From contig JABVXU010000052.1 in the NCBI GenBank assembly GCA_013365365.1, positions 62,001 to 126,000 on the forward strand: DNA of 64,000 nucleotides, in the 5' to 3' direction. Positions within the stretch are counted from its first letter, which is position 1. Each line of letters starts with the position of its first letter. The stretch comes from Cruorifilaria tuberocauda (lineage: Eukaryota > Nematoda > Chromadorea > Rhabditida > Onchocercidae). The notes under the pieces are model-generated. The model made no database searches, was not told the origin of the DNA, and worked only from the letters and a program-made list of their open reading frames with translations. Shown one piece after another: positions 40,701 through 51,826 of this stretch. Made by a program: the position numbers and the translations under genes.

Positions 40701-43700
40701 GGAATTGCTCGAAGCATATTTGATAAAGAAGTCAAAAGAAAAGTAAACTAAAATAAGGAAGAAATATAAATTGCGTGAAATACATTAAATAAAAAGCAAG
40801 TCCACTAACAAATCAGCAATCCCAAACAGTATTCTTTTTTGTGGCAGAACACTGCAAAACCGATTGCTTTTCATATAATATATTTAAACTGAACGGATTT
40901 TTGCGAATGAATTAGCTTCTGTTAATATCACATACTGCGGTATGTAGCAATTGATTTCAGGTGGTAGTACATCCTGGAGCAGCAAAACCTGATGCTATCA
41001 CCTCATCTAATTATATGACATGGACTACCCGTACCTTTGATATCGAATACACTCCTAAAATAAAAATGAAGCCAGGAGAACAAATTAATGAAGATTATCA
41101 GTTAACTAATAAAGGTGAAGAAGTGCTCCTGAACTGTCAATTGGAATTAATCACACCACGTGATAAAATACAAATTGTGAAATATGAAAAGGTTAGTAGA
41201 TAATTGAATAACAATATTCAAGAGACTAAGAAATTCCAGATTGAAATCTAATCAAAGGTTGCGTGAACTTTTATATCATGTCAATCTGTTAGCTTAAAAA
41301 GATGGATGTAATCATTTTCTGAATAAATTATTCTGAATAAGCTCCCTGATCCCTAGGAATTCAAATTTCTCAATATTGCGAGGAATATGTAATTTGAAAG
41401 AATTTTAAATCGTCAGTACTTCTCTTTGTTTCTTAATTTTTCCATTCAGATCTCAACATTTAACAAAACCTATGAACTTGTTACCTTTAATCATCCTAAT
41501 TATTCTAAATATTTCTTGATAAAAAATTATTCATTACTGTTTCGATCTTCTTAAAGTATTTTGTGGAACTTTCGAAGTTTCAGATAATGAAAGGTATTGC
41601 AATTGGTGAATCAAAGTCAATGAAAGTTACATTTGCTGCTGGCAGCACTCTTGACGATACCACTCTTATCCTACAATTCAAATGCATTGATACACCTAAA
41701 AAATTAATTAGGTTTGCTAAGATAATGTAATAAATTAAAACCAATAACGATTTGTTTCTTTTTTTCAAAAATAAAGTTTTAAATTGTCGTATTAATGATA
41801 GATTTAAAGAAATATGAGGCGCAATTTTTTTCAAATCATTTACATTTCAATTATTCAGGCAAGAAATAGAAACAGAACATGAAAAATCGATGTTTGTATC
41901 ATTTCCATCAGAGATACTCATTTCCATTCCATCACGAATACCGCCAAAGATCATTAAGGTTTGTTCATTCTTAAATTTCTTGAAAAAATTAGAAATGATA
42001 TTACTTCTCTCATTCCAATCTAAAAGTTTATTTACATTTGTTTAATTCCTTTGAAATGATTGTTCAGTTGCTTTGTGAAATAGCTGAAAAAACTAAAGAA
42101 AACTTTAGGTTGACATTATAAATAAAGAAGGTTATCAATTTGCCAGTGCGCCACGAATTTCTATTCAACCTTATCACAGTCCTCTATTTCTGATATCTAC
42201 CAAACCGACACTACAAAATGCTACAGATTTTAATAATCCGGAATCCACGCTTACACTCTTCCTTAGCTATCGGCCACTGCTATCAACTGAAACTGTAAAT
42301 TGGACAACTATTGGTGATTTGATTTTATTCGATGAAAATAAGGTGCCATTGAATTTCAATAGAAATTGCCAAAAATTAAATGTTTTAAATGTATGAATAG
42401 GAATTTAAAGTAGTTTTGGTAGTTATCAGATAGAGATTATTAGTTGTTCGTCTTTTTTATCAACAATATTATTATCGAAAAATTCAGTGAATTGTAAGTA
42501 GATTATCGGTACAAAATCATTTCACTCCAAAATCGTGAAATTTTAAATCTAAACTTGACAAAATCTCATTTATATTGTTATTTTTTAATGTATTTTTTCT
42601 TTATTTTAATATAATTTCATTGAAAATCTTTTGCAGCAATTATTTATGATGGAATACCGTACTCACGCAACTTTGAACTTATTTGACTTTAAAATAACAG
42701 TAATGGACGAAGTGAGCGCACTGGATCCGACTCACGTTGTCGATGATGCGGAAATAATACTTCAGAACGATGTTCTGGGCTATAATGATAAGAGGCATAC
42801 AAAACCTGACGGTAATTTGGGAATTAATGAGTTTCTTGAAAATTCCTGACTAAAAGAGGAAGAGGAAATGGATGAGATTTTTTAAATGATAAAATGATAA
42901 CAGAACAACGATGAAGAGTGAAAAAAATATCTTCCCTTTTAATATCTTTTCTAAATACTTCTATTAGTAACATTTCATGCCATTTGATGTTTTGCTTTTT
43001 CTCTAATCATACAGTCGCAATTAATCACTTGAAACTGATACAAATCATTTTCAGAAACCGTTGTACTTTTTTCAATTATTGAAGGAACTTATCAGCTTAC
43101 TGTTAAATCTCCCACTCATGCAACGATCGTTACGATCGTTCAGGTGTGTCTGAAGTTTTATGTGAAATGCTTCGCGTATTTAATTACTTTGGAGCTTTTT
43201 AATTTACATTATACTTTTAATTAGCAATGTTTTGAAAAATTGATTTTAGCCATCGTTCATTAATTCCTCATTAGCTATTTTCGCTCCAATTAATTCACCT
43301 TATTCTCCAATTGTCGAAGATGGTAAATTATCGTTGGAGGAAATTGATAAGCAACAGAAGGTAAAACTTAGACTTTGATAGTTGAAAAGTTTTCACTTTT
43401 AATAATGTCTTCAATTCCTGATTTCTGAAATGTTTTAAAGCAAAAAGTGTAGCAAAGAAAGGTTTTAGTCTCATCTGAACATGTCATTTACTTTATCAAT
43501 TAATCTTGATGCTAAATTTGATTTTTACTTTCATTTGCTTTCAAATTAATATGAAGTTTCAACAGATACCATTTCCAAAGCTTCATTTTACACCATCCAT
43601 AATAACGGTACCTGTGAATGGCACGAAGGAAATGGACTTATTGATAAGCAGTGATATGAATGGTCCTAGTGATCATGTAGCTGTTTTGCCCTCTGTTGAA

Positions 43701-46700
43701 ATTTATCAACAAGACCTTCCATTTATTTTTGCAACGGTTTGTCAGAATTTTATGATTTTTTGTTGTAAATGAAGAAAATTGAAACAAATTTGAAAACATA
43801 AATTAGTTAAATCGAATTTCCGAATTAACGAAAGAAAGAGAGATTTGGCTCAAACGACATTCACTAAAAAAAATTTTATAGGCTGATGTTAATAATGGAA
43901 TAGAATTGGGTGATGGTTACCACGTGAAGTTTAAACTATCGCGTGGATCAAATCAGGCAGGAAATACAGTTCCATGCACCGTTTTTGCCTTACAAATTCC
44001 ATACATTTATACAGTACCAAATTCGCTATCAAATTATGTACGAAATGTTATGATATTATCTGATAATAGGAATGAGCAAAATGATAAAGTGCAACTCTGT
44101 GAAGGTAATTTGGATTTTTATTATGTTAATTTATTTATTATTTAGGAGTAAAATTGAATAACAATCAGTCACAGAATGTTTTTGCTTGTTTAGCTCTTAA
44201 AGATTATTTATAACTTATCTTTTTAAATTTTATCATTCATTACTTCAAATCTAAAAAAAGTAAATTTAATTCCTGTGTTAGTTTTGTACAATTAATTGCA
44301 ACAGAAATGTAAATATATCTTTAGGATTGATATGAAAGGATTGTCAACAAAAGGTGATTTTGACAGATCAAAGAGAATTTCATTTATTTGCTAATTTCAG
44401 TTGGTCTAGAAAGTGTATTAAAAGAAGCATCAATCTACACCAAGACAACAGTTTACTGTAATTGCGCAATGAGGATAAAGGAGCGTTGTCGTATCAGATA
44501 TGTCTCTGCAACACCCTGTGGCACTACTTGGAAATATATTCCGGACGATACGGTATCGCTGCAGACTACAGCAATGTTTATTGTAATGATTGCAGAGTGT
44601 CGTATGGCTGACGTTAACTTTGATAAAATCAGACTATTTCTTACGTAAATTTTTCTACAATTCTCTGTAAGAATAATTTGGAAAAATTTAAATTTCCAAA
44701 AATGAATAGAATGTTAGGAATTGATCGATTTATTAAATTTTTGATTCTATAAGTCAATTAAATCTAAAAATAACAATTTAAAATAAAATTCTCATACTTC
44801 TACTTTTTAAAATAATTCATGCAGATGCGTTTCTTCACTGAATAGTTATTGCCCGACATCACAGCAACGATCTTTCAACAAAAACAGGCCTTCATGGGAA
44901 AATCAACAACGGACACAGTTTTTCACTCAGGTTATCAAATTTAATCAGAAACATTCTTTATTCAAATGCGATTGAGGATGCTGATATCATAGTGCTGGAA
45001 CTTTTTATGCATACGTTTTTAAATATGAAATGAAATTTTCATTTCATTTATTCAATTTCCTCTCAAAAGTTTTTGTTCAATTTTTGTTGAAAAATAATCA
45101 AATATAAGTCTTTTGAAGGAAGCGAAAAGTTGTACAGCATACTTGATTAAATGATTACAATTAAAGAAATTAATTGAATTTGCTTTTTTCTTCTCGTAAA
45201 TGTTATATTCTCAATAATTCTTAAAAAATTTATGAGAAAAGGAGAGAGAGAGAGAGGTAATTTTCAATTTCAGAGATTTTAAAATTTTAGCTTGCAATGA
45301 TCGACGAACAGGCAGATGATATGTTGCAGAAATATTTTCCGGCGCTGAAAATGTTATCATCACAGACGGTAGATGTCGTCGCCCTGTACAAGGCATTCTT
45401 TGAACGACTCAATGTTAGTTTTTCGTTACACTCATAAATTATCTTTTTTGATAAATGATGGGCAATGTTAAATATTTGTAGGATTTATAAAATTTAGTTT
45501 AGTGAATTAGCCATGTATTATTATAGAGCCTTTATAGATCTTACTGCCCTTCAAATATTTTGAAGAAATTAATAACAAACAATGGTTCAACAAATTTCTT
45601 GAAAGTATATCTGAGTCATCAGAGAGTGGGCTTGCAATCAGCGAAACCGAATTCAAGAAATTAAAAGGTAATTTTTATCTCTGATATGCTTGTAGTTCGC
45701 AAGCATTTGCATCAGCTGATCAATTTAAGCTCTTCAGTTTTATCTCAATTTCTCACCATCTACTATTCTCATTTTAGATGAAAAAAGAGGCGCAATTTTG
45801 GCACGTCATTGGAATGCGACAGTTAATCAATGGTCTAAAATATCTAGCCTTTCCCCTAAGGCAAATATTTCAGGCATCAAATTTACAGATGCTCGAGAAT
45901 TGATTATTAGCTCGGATAGACTAAAAACACTCACCAAACAGGTAATCTTATTTACGGCTGTAATTTCGCTATTAGTAACATTTGCTCAGGTCCAAACAAT
46001 CACTATAAATGGAAATAAAAAATTCTCGATTAATAATAACAACAGATTTAAATGAGATGAAATATAATGAATTTGTAGTACGGTGCTGATAATCCATTTG
46101 CATTGCTTCACGATTACATGGTAAGATTGTTGACGTGGCGATCGGAAAATATGTCTGATTCAGAGCAAATTCTGAAATATGGAAGTGATTATGAAGATAT
46201 TTGCGCCTATGCTTACACTTTGATAACACCAGAAAAACCATCTGAAAACAGTGAATTTCATATTCAATTAAAAGTGATCAATAAAAAGGTTCAAATTTTA
46301 AATCTTTTAATAATAGGCACTCTTAAATATCAACGTTTGAATCAATTCTGTGTTGAAGTAATTATTAGCTATAAGTTATGCATTGTGTTTACTAAAAATA
46401 ATGCTTTGGAAGTTCTTGGTAATTATTATGGAATGGCAAAATCATTCTAAAGATTATTCTTCTAATGATAAGAAATATTTGATAGAACAAATATCTTCTG
46501 GAAATTTAAATGGCTGAAATTTCCAAAGGATTTTTATTTCAGGATAAATCACTGGAATCTGTGAAAGTAACATTAGAAATGATTCAAAGTCGTGCAGATA
46601 GAGCGCCAGGCGCTAATACAACGCCTATGCAATTTCGGATTGTACCAGTTACGCTGAATGGGATTGGCAGCATAGATGGGATTTCGAAACTGTCACCAAA

Positions 46701-49700
46701 TGCATCATTCGTCGCAAGATGGAATCTAAAACCGATCAAGAACATGCGACTGATTCATGAAACTGGATATCAGGTGTGCTCTCAAATATCGAATTAAACA
46801 GTAAGGATTCCGTAGCACAGAAGATATCACAAAAAAATTTCGCATTCAAAATAAGCTTACAGTATATTTTAATCGCTTCAGTAAAGGATCTTTTGAAATT
46901 ACCCATAAATTAACTCATCTGACTCGAAAGATTAGAAGTTTTTTATTGATAAACTATTTTCGAATAAGTTTGAAAATTGATTACGTTAATTTATATTGTT
47001 GTTTGGAATTTTCGATCCTCTTAATTATTAAATGTACAATTTTTTTGCTTAGCACCAAAACCATTTTTAGAAGAATTCAAAAAAACATTATATCACAAAT
47101 TATATTTGATCATAACCTTCTTAAATAATTTAATTCAGCCTATTTTGATTTTGAAATTTACACAAAATGGTCGTAAAAGTATGCAACGAATAGCAACACA
47201 ACCGGTGATACTTCAACCTCGACCATCATTGAAAATTTACTACTTCATCTCAAACTTATTAATGCATTCGAAAATTTCACATGTCATGAATACTTCTCGA
47301 TCGACATTCAGCGTGATGATCGTTTTTATGAACACGGGGTATGTGATATTTCAGACAGCGCCTAGCTTAATTAATTATTTATCCGACATTTTGTTGTAGT
47401 TGGAAGAGAGGGAAATAAATGGAAAAGATAATCAAAATTTTTAATAACCAATAAATAATTCAGATCACATCTGGATAGTCAACTGGTCATCAAGACTTTT
47501 TTCAGAAACAAATACATACTCGAATATAATTGTAATATCAGATGAATGATACATTGAGTGTTACATAATTGTCCACAAATCATTAATTTTGATTCGACTG
47601 TTATTTAAACTGAGTAGTTATGAGAGTTAGACGATTAGTAAAAATTAGCTTAGAATTTCTTAGCCGTATTTTTTCATAATTTTAGTTACTCGAATCTCAA
47701 AAATGTCAAAGTGGAGGAAATTAGAATATCTGTATCATCGAAAGATAATACAAAAAATTTTATACCTTATCGAATCAGTGGCATTATCAGTGGTAATGGC
47801 GTTGAGGAGAGCATTCTTTCCGACTTGCATTTCATGATTGCAAATATCGAATCCGGAAAAACTGTTAATGCTATGTACAATATCATGACTGATTTTGGGC
47901 AGGTAAAATTTACTTTTAATTCGTTGTTCATTGGCAACAGCGTGAAAATGCACGAAGTTCATGATATGTGTGTAGAATGTTAAACGCATTTTTCCATTCT
48001 GATTCTGCCCATCCAATTGATATTCATAATAAATACATATTTGATAAACCGTAATAATAGTTTTGTTTCTCTTTAATTCATTACATTATAGAGAAAGTTT
48101 CAAATTTATTTGCATTGTTTATAGAATGGAGTAATACGTGACTTCAAACTCACAACTTCGATAAATGGCGAATTAATTAAACTTGAAGATAGCCAAACTT
48201 TTACTGTTAAACAGACTATTTCACCAACCAAATTTTTGGTTTCACTTCAAACCAATTCAGCTTCATTGTTTTACTATGATATGCAAAAGGCCATTATGCG
48301 TACCATTGCGCCATTGACTTTTGTCAAAGTAATTTTTTTGTCGATTCATTTTGAAATGATATTTTACCATTTCTTATCAAACATTTCGATTTTAAATTAT
48401 TTTGAAAAAGTGTGAGATTTAAACAATTATTTCTTGTAATATTATTTCTTCTCAATATTACTTTCGGTATTGACCAAATATTCAAATCAAAAAATGATTT
48501 TTCAGGCTATTGAAAAAAATGGTATCAGTGATGGGAAACATTTCCGGCAACAAATTATAACATTTCGACTCAATCAATCACAGCAACAACTTACATCATT
48601 TTATGGAATAATCCCATATCCAGTTAATTTAGAAAATGATTTTGAAGTACTGCGAGTGAATCAAATTGGAAAAAAGGGTGCGTTAAAGCTCGTCGATCCA
48701 CGAAATGTATGGAATTCAAATACCGATCAAGTAAGTAAATTATTTTCTCGAAAATGATTCGTTCCCGTTACGCTATGATGTTTATTCAAAAATAGATTAA
48801 GAAAAATGTTGTATTGAATAAATACATTACCAAACGAGTTTGTAATAAAATCCTAAAGAGGGGTTCTATACAACATTATAAAATCTTCCTTGAAATTCAT
48901 CTCTACTTTTTATATCCATGAAATCAGTTATCATTTCTAAACTCTGCATATCATGTAAAAAAATTTTATTGTGAAGTTAATAGGAAGTCAAGCGTTCTTA
49001 AACTATGTTATATTGTTGATAAAATGAAGGCATACAAATGATATACTGTTGACGTTGAATCAAGAAAGTACCATGAATTTAAGACGAAATAAATCACTGT
49101 CATATAATAAAGATAAAGGCTGAAAGAAAATATAGAATGTATGAGCAGGAAGAGTGCGAAATTTTTATGGATTTGTTGAAAAATGGCAAACTGATTGATC
49201 ACTGGCAACTATTAAAAAACAATGGAAGTGTAATAAAATATACTAATATTTTAGAAATTTCTACATTTTATCGATGATAATGTACAAGAAGGATTTGGAT
49301 TCATCGAATACGAAATCATTTATGGCAATGCGGAGCTTTTTCTGCGTCCACGTTTCGAATTTCCTGCTTACAATATTCCACTCGTAACTGAAAATTGGCC
49401 ACATGTTGGCGATGAAATTGCACGTGTTATGGCTACTTCAGCTAGTCAATCAACTATTCATTACGAACTTTATTCAAATTCCAGTGAAATGGATGATTAT
49501 TTTGGTATAAATCCTAAAAATGGTAATAATTACCTTCGATATATCAATTGGACATATTTGGATGCAATACATCTAATTAAAGATATTATCTTCTGATAAA
49601 TAACGAGAGATTACTTTTAATCGTCATAATATTGATTTGAGAATTCAGAGTAATTTATTTGCATAATATCTAGGGAATCTTAACTTGATCGAATTTTCAA

Positions 49701-51826
49701 ATAAATCATAAATAAACAAATGAAAAAGTGCAATAAACACAAACTTAACAATCAAAGTTTTGCCGCTGAAATTTTTTGATAACAAGAAGATATCAAAAAT
49801 TTGTAAATTTTCAGGTCTGATAAATTTAAAAAAAGAAATACAACCTGAAGAAATGACAAAAAGTTATTGTGCTACTGTTAAAGCGATTGATGAATATGGA
49901 CGCTCAGAGACAGCTGTAGTGACTATTGGATTGGATGGCTTTGTCAGAGAGTGTGATAAAATCGTCAATTTTAATGACCTTCAACCTCTTACTTACATTC
50001 CTCCTCAATCTCATCTCTCAGAAATTAATGGTGACACTAAGCATACTTCGGAAATACAGAAACTGTTTCGCTTATCATATATTACAACTTCTTCACTGTC
50101 ATCAACTTTCCCTTCAACGGAAGCAAAGATCGTTGAAGCCGAAACTTCTGAAATTGGTGGATATCGAATAACGCCTTCAATAACGAGGAAGCACGGATAT
50201 ACAAAATTGATTGCCACACAATCAATTTTTGATTCCAATGGCAGATTTAATTCAACTTCAGATTCGAGTGGCACTGTCCAATCATCATCTACTGCTGCTT
50301 CTGAATCCACAGCAGATTCTCTGCCAGATTTAAGCGTTAATTTTGGTACAAGCTCTGCTACTGATGCTACGGAAAATAATCTAGAGGGACGTTATTTCTT
50401 CGGCGAATTCAGCAGTACTGATGTCTCGAAAAATGTAAACATTTCAACAGGTAAGCCATATGAGAAATATGTAACTGGAAGTACGGAAGAAAATTCGTTG
50501 ACGTCTCACGAAAAATTCAAACTGAATTCAATAAAACCAATAGGGGAAGAAATACAGCAACTGAGAGCTTTAGTCCTGGAAGCGAAAATGGAAGGATTTT
50601 AAATGAATTACAGCATAATACCGGTGAAGGAAGCGATGTTTCTAGTACTGGTACAGTCACAACTGATCTCTATCGAATATCCAGTATGACCTAGTTTTTT
50701 ATCTGAATCAAGCAATGTTTCTTCTACATTTATTCATGATGTTATAGATGATAGTTCAAAAACTACCGCGAATTCTAATATCAGCTTAATTGCTGAAAAA
50801 ATAAAAGTTACAAAGAAACTCCAGAATTTTATTCCTTATTTTCAACCGATGTACCCATCGTAAAATACTTATTTCCAACCACTGTACTGATGCATACTAC
50901 AATAGCACCTGATCATCAAACTTTCCACTATATCGAATCAAATATTAGCACCATAAACACTATTTATTTTCTTTCGCTTAACAGTACTCTAGCGGAAATG
51001 TCATGTTCTGAAAATAATGGCGAATCAATAATTACAGGTGATACAACAGTACCAAATGATGATTCAGAAAACTATCAGTGGCAATCGACGTCACTTCATA
51101 AAACCACGTATTACAATCCAGCATATCCTACTTCACAAACTGGAAAATTCTCAGGACAAGATCATATGGAAAGACCGGATATTCAACCAGCGACTAAAAT
51201 TCCGCTCAGACCTCCTCCTTCCAATGAATTATATGTGAATTCTGAAGATAAGGAAAATATCTCAGAGATGGCTTGTCATCTGAAAGATAAACTTCCTATT
51301 TGGGGTCTCATTTGTGATCTTAGCAAGACATCGAGGAGTACTCGAAAGTATGAGTGAGTTATTGAAAAAAAGGAGATCACATTTTACTTATTTACACTTT
51401 TTTGTGCCTTTAGACGATAAATTTCGAAGATGAGAAGAAAAAGCAACTGGAAATTCGGTTCTTCCAATCTCTCTCTATTTCTATTGCAATTTTACAGCTA
51501 ATTTCACAGAATAATTTTATTTGCATACAAAGGATTTCCTTAGATATAAAGCATCGAGAAAGAGCAGAAAGTAATAAAATTTTAAAGAAATATCTAACAC
51601 ATATTGGCAAGGAAAATTCGCTCCATTCATTCTTCGTTGATACTTCTATCAATTAAATTATTCGTATCCATTTTTTAGAGAAAAGCGCATTTCACTTGTA
51701 ATCTCAATTGAAGAAATTATCTTTAATGATAAAGCAGAGGAAGTATTATATATTTTGAAAGATAACCAGAAATGTGTTAATGCATTTAGATGCAATGATA
51801 ATCATTTAATGATAGCAAATACATAA
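28004..51826 (+). CDS. giant extracellular multidomain protein: beta-helix x2, EGF, cadherin-like, Ser/Thr-rich tail
   Basis: I do not recognise a named orthologue. The predicted product is a very large secreted or surface protein of well over 2,000 residues in several dozen exons. Order: signal peptide (28004-28049 plus 28644-28712), two right-handed beta-helix modules, EGF-like repeats, a long run of beta-rich and helical segments, a cadherin-like repeat, a Ser/Thr-rich stem and a short Cys-containing end. The beta-helix modules, each closing with an NYW-type motif, recall the Bark beetle/Anakonda family; the rest does not match that family. Many internal junctions are in phase (for example 30113-30205, 30313-30479, 31019-31284, 32377-32466), which supports one gene. 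The exons between 28712 and 29600 and the exact 3' end are unresolved. No convincing transmembrane segment was seen near the end. Splitting into two genes cannot be excluded, but no stop plus polyadenylation signal separates the parts. Confidence 0.8.
29600..32757 (+). other. right-handed beta-helix module 1
   Basis: Exons: about 29600-29981, 30113-30205, 30313-30479, 30767-30853, 31019-31284, 31351-31634, 31862-32010, 32377-32466, 32626-32757. The entry motif is ITIHAEQTLKIYPGTDMIFS (an element just before the first helix turn) and is followed by WNGLCIAFAN. Repeats rich in Asn and Ile (NENGI, NNNGAI, ENNDF) form the coils. The module ends in TTNSYWSTADQEK, then RIYDSESDKSLTPVVAMPLL, the NYW plus acidic 'RIYD' closure seen in Bark beetle-type beta-helices. 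Eight of the nine exons join in phase. Confidence 0.75.
32916..36045 (+). other. right-handed beta-helix module 2
   Basis: Exons: 32916-33013, 33172-33261, about 33650-33890, about 34082-34161, 34380-34588, 34670-34857, 35056-35296, about 35976-36045. It repeats module 1's plan: IIRKDEVAVFHEGTILHFKP, then WLGIILNR, Asn/Ile-rich coils (NHCIIENAMVGLNI, KNGIRIL, NRFLKNEN), and a closing NATENYWRSD. The phase at its entry (phase 2) does not match the previous exon's predicted end, so a small exon may be missing. Confidence 0.7.
34241..34310. repeat. 13-bp inverted repeat followed by short tandem repeats
   Basis: AATTCTAATCCTT pairs with AAGGATTAGAATT across a T-rich loop. Three copies of TTTTTAAGCT-like units follow directly. 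It is intronic within beta-helix module 2. Confidence 0.7.
36311..38221 (+). other. EGF-like repeat block of the giant protein
   Basis: Exons 36311-36421, 36610-36849, 37116-37404 and 38062-38221 encode about seven Cys-rich modules: CSQNGRCAG, CYCNAGYTGPDC, CSRNGYCIAPNICKCFDGW, CSGHGTC, CNNHGLCVNNKCVCETGW, CSDSGICVRPQQCECFHGF and CTCRGGWDGPNC. The C-x-N/H-G-x-C and C-x-C-x(2)-G-aromatic spacings are the EGF signature. A dibasic IGRKRAVED sequence just before the first repeat could be a convertase cleavage site separating the beta-helix part from the EGF part. Confidence 0.88.
39110..39480. other. GC-richer stretch inside an intron
   Basis: Within the intron 38907-39581 the base composition becomes less AT-rich and many stop codons appear in all plus-strand frames. 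It contains a 10-bp perfect inverted repeat, GTGATTAAGA (39222-39231) and TCTTAATCAC (39246-39255). It may be a decayed repeat or an intronic RNA; I recognise nothing specific. Confidence 0.35.
45238..45257. repeat. short GA microsatellite
   Basis: AGGAGAGAGAGAGAGAGG lies in an intron of the giant gene, about 35 bases before an exon acceptor. Confidence 0.75.
49255..49925 (+). other. cadherin-like repeat of the giant protein
   Basis: Exons 49255-49522 and 49815 onward join in phase and encode YFGINPKNGLINLKKEI, then YCATVKAIDEYGRSETAVVT. This is the cadherin pattern F-x-I-x-P-x-x-G-x-I-x-(L), then Y-x-x-x-V-x-A-x-D-x-x-G. The preceding YELYSNSSEMDD supplies the strand before it. Only one clear repeat is visible, and the calcium-binding DxNDNxP linker is not evident, so calcium-dependent adhesion is not shown. 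Confidence 0.7.
49926..51353 (+). other. Ser/Thr-rich stem with reading-frame switches
   Basis: After the cadherin-like repeat the sequence encodes a mucin-like Ser/Thr/Glu-rich stretch (STSDSSGTVQSSSTAASEST and similar). Frame 1 runs to a stop at about 50600. From about 50550 the same composition continues in a second frame (TATESFSPGSENG, TGEGSDVSSTGTVTTD), from about 50697 in a third (PSFLSESSNVSSTF), and from about 50815 in the next (YKETPEFYSLFSTDVP), which stays open to 51358. Either indels disturb a single long exon or the tail is decaying. Confidence 0.55.
51679..51826 (+). other. probable last coding exon of the giant protein
   Basis: A strong GTGAGT donor at 51354 (phase 2) joins the CATTTTTTAG acceptor ending at 51678 in phase. 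The exon encodes EKRISLVISIEEIIFND, then LKDNQKCVNAFRCNDNHLM and stops at 51824-51826. An 81-codon open stretch (51411-51655) inside this intron does not fit the phase. Confidence 0.45.

Larger units (their letters stand above)
38446..48731 (+). other. central extracellular region of the giant protein
   Basis: More than twenty exons follow in the same frame system, among them 38446-38620, 38799-38906, 39582-39680, 40005-40265, 40447-40569, 40961-41191, 41584-41711, 41859-41958, 42109-42342, 42637-42811, 43055-43143, 43250-43360, 43882-44104, 44401-44644, 44825-44930, 45292-45413, 45538-45667, 46543-46773, 48124-48331 and 48505-48731. An additional EGF-like piece (CKGYCLGAVCVCPVDRDGAFC) occurs early. 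The segment VIKGIVNYNAK...VPVRMLVYQNDK...TISTVDGHFKF looks like a carboxypeptidase-regulatory-type beta-sandwich. Around 44.4 kb a Cys-rich exon (VYCNCAMRIKERCRIRY) is followed by a helical part near 45.3-46.2 kb. No further family was recognised. Confidence 0.6.

Noticed and set aside
49008..49208. Antisense 66-codon frame with Phe/Tyr/Ser-rich sequence
   Set aside because: It lies in an intron of the giant gene on the other strand with no motif. Such frames are frequent by chance at this AT content.
36311..49925. Teneurin identity for the large gene
   Set aside because: EGF repeats and a possible carboxypeptidase-regulatory-like domain suggested teneurin. There are no YD repeats or NHL propeller, and the N-terminal beta-helix does not fit.
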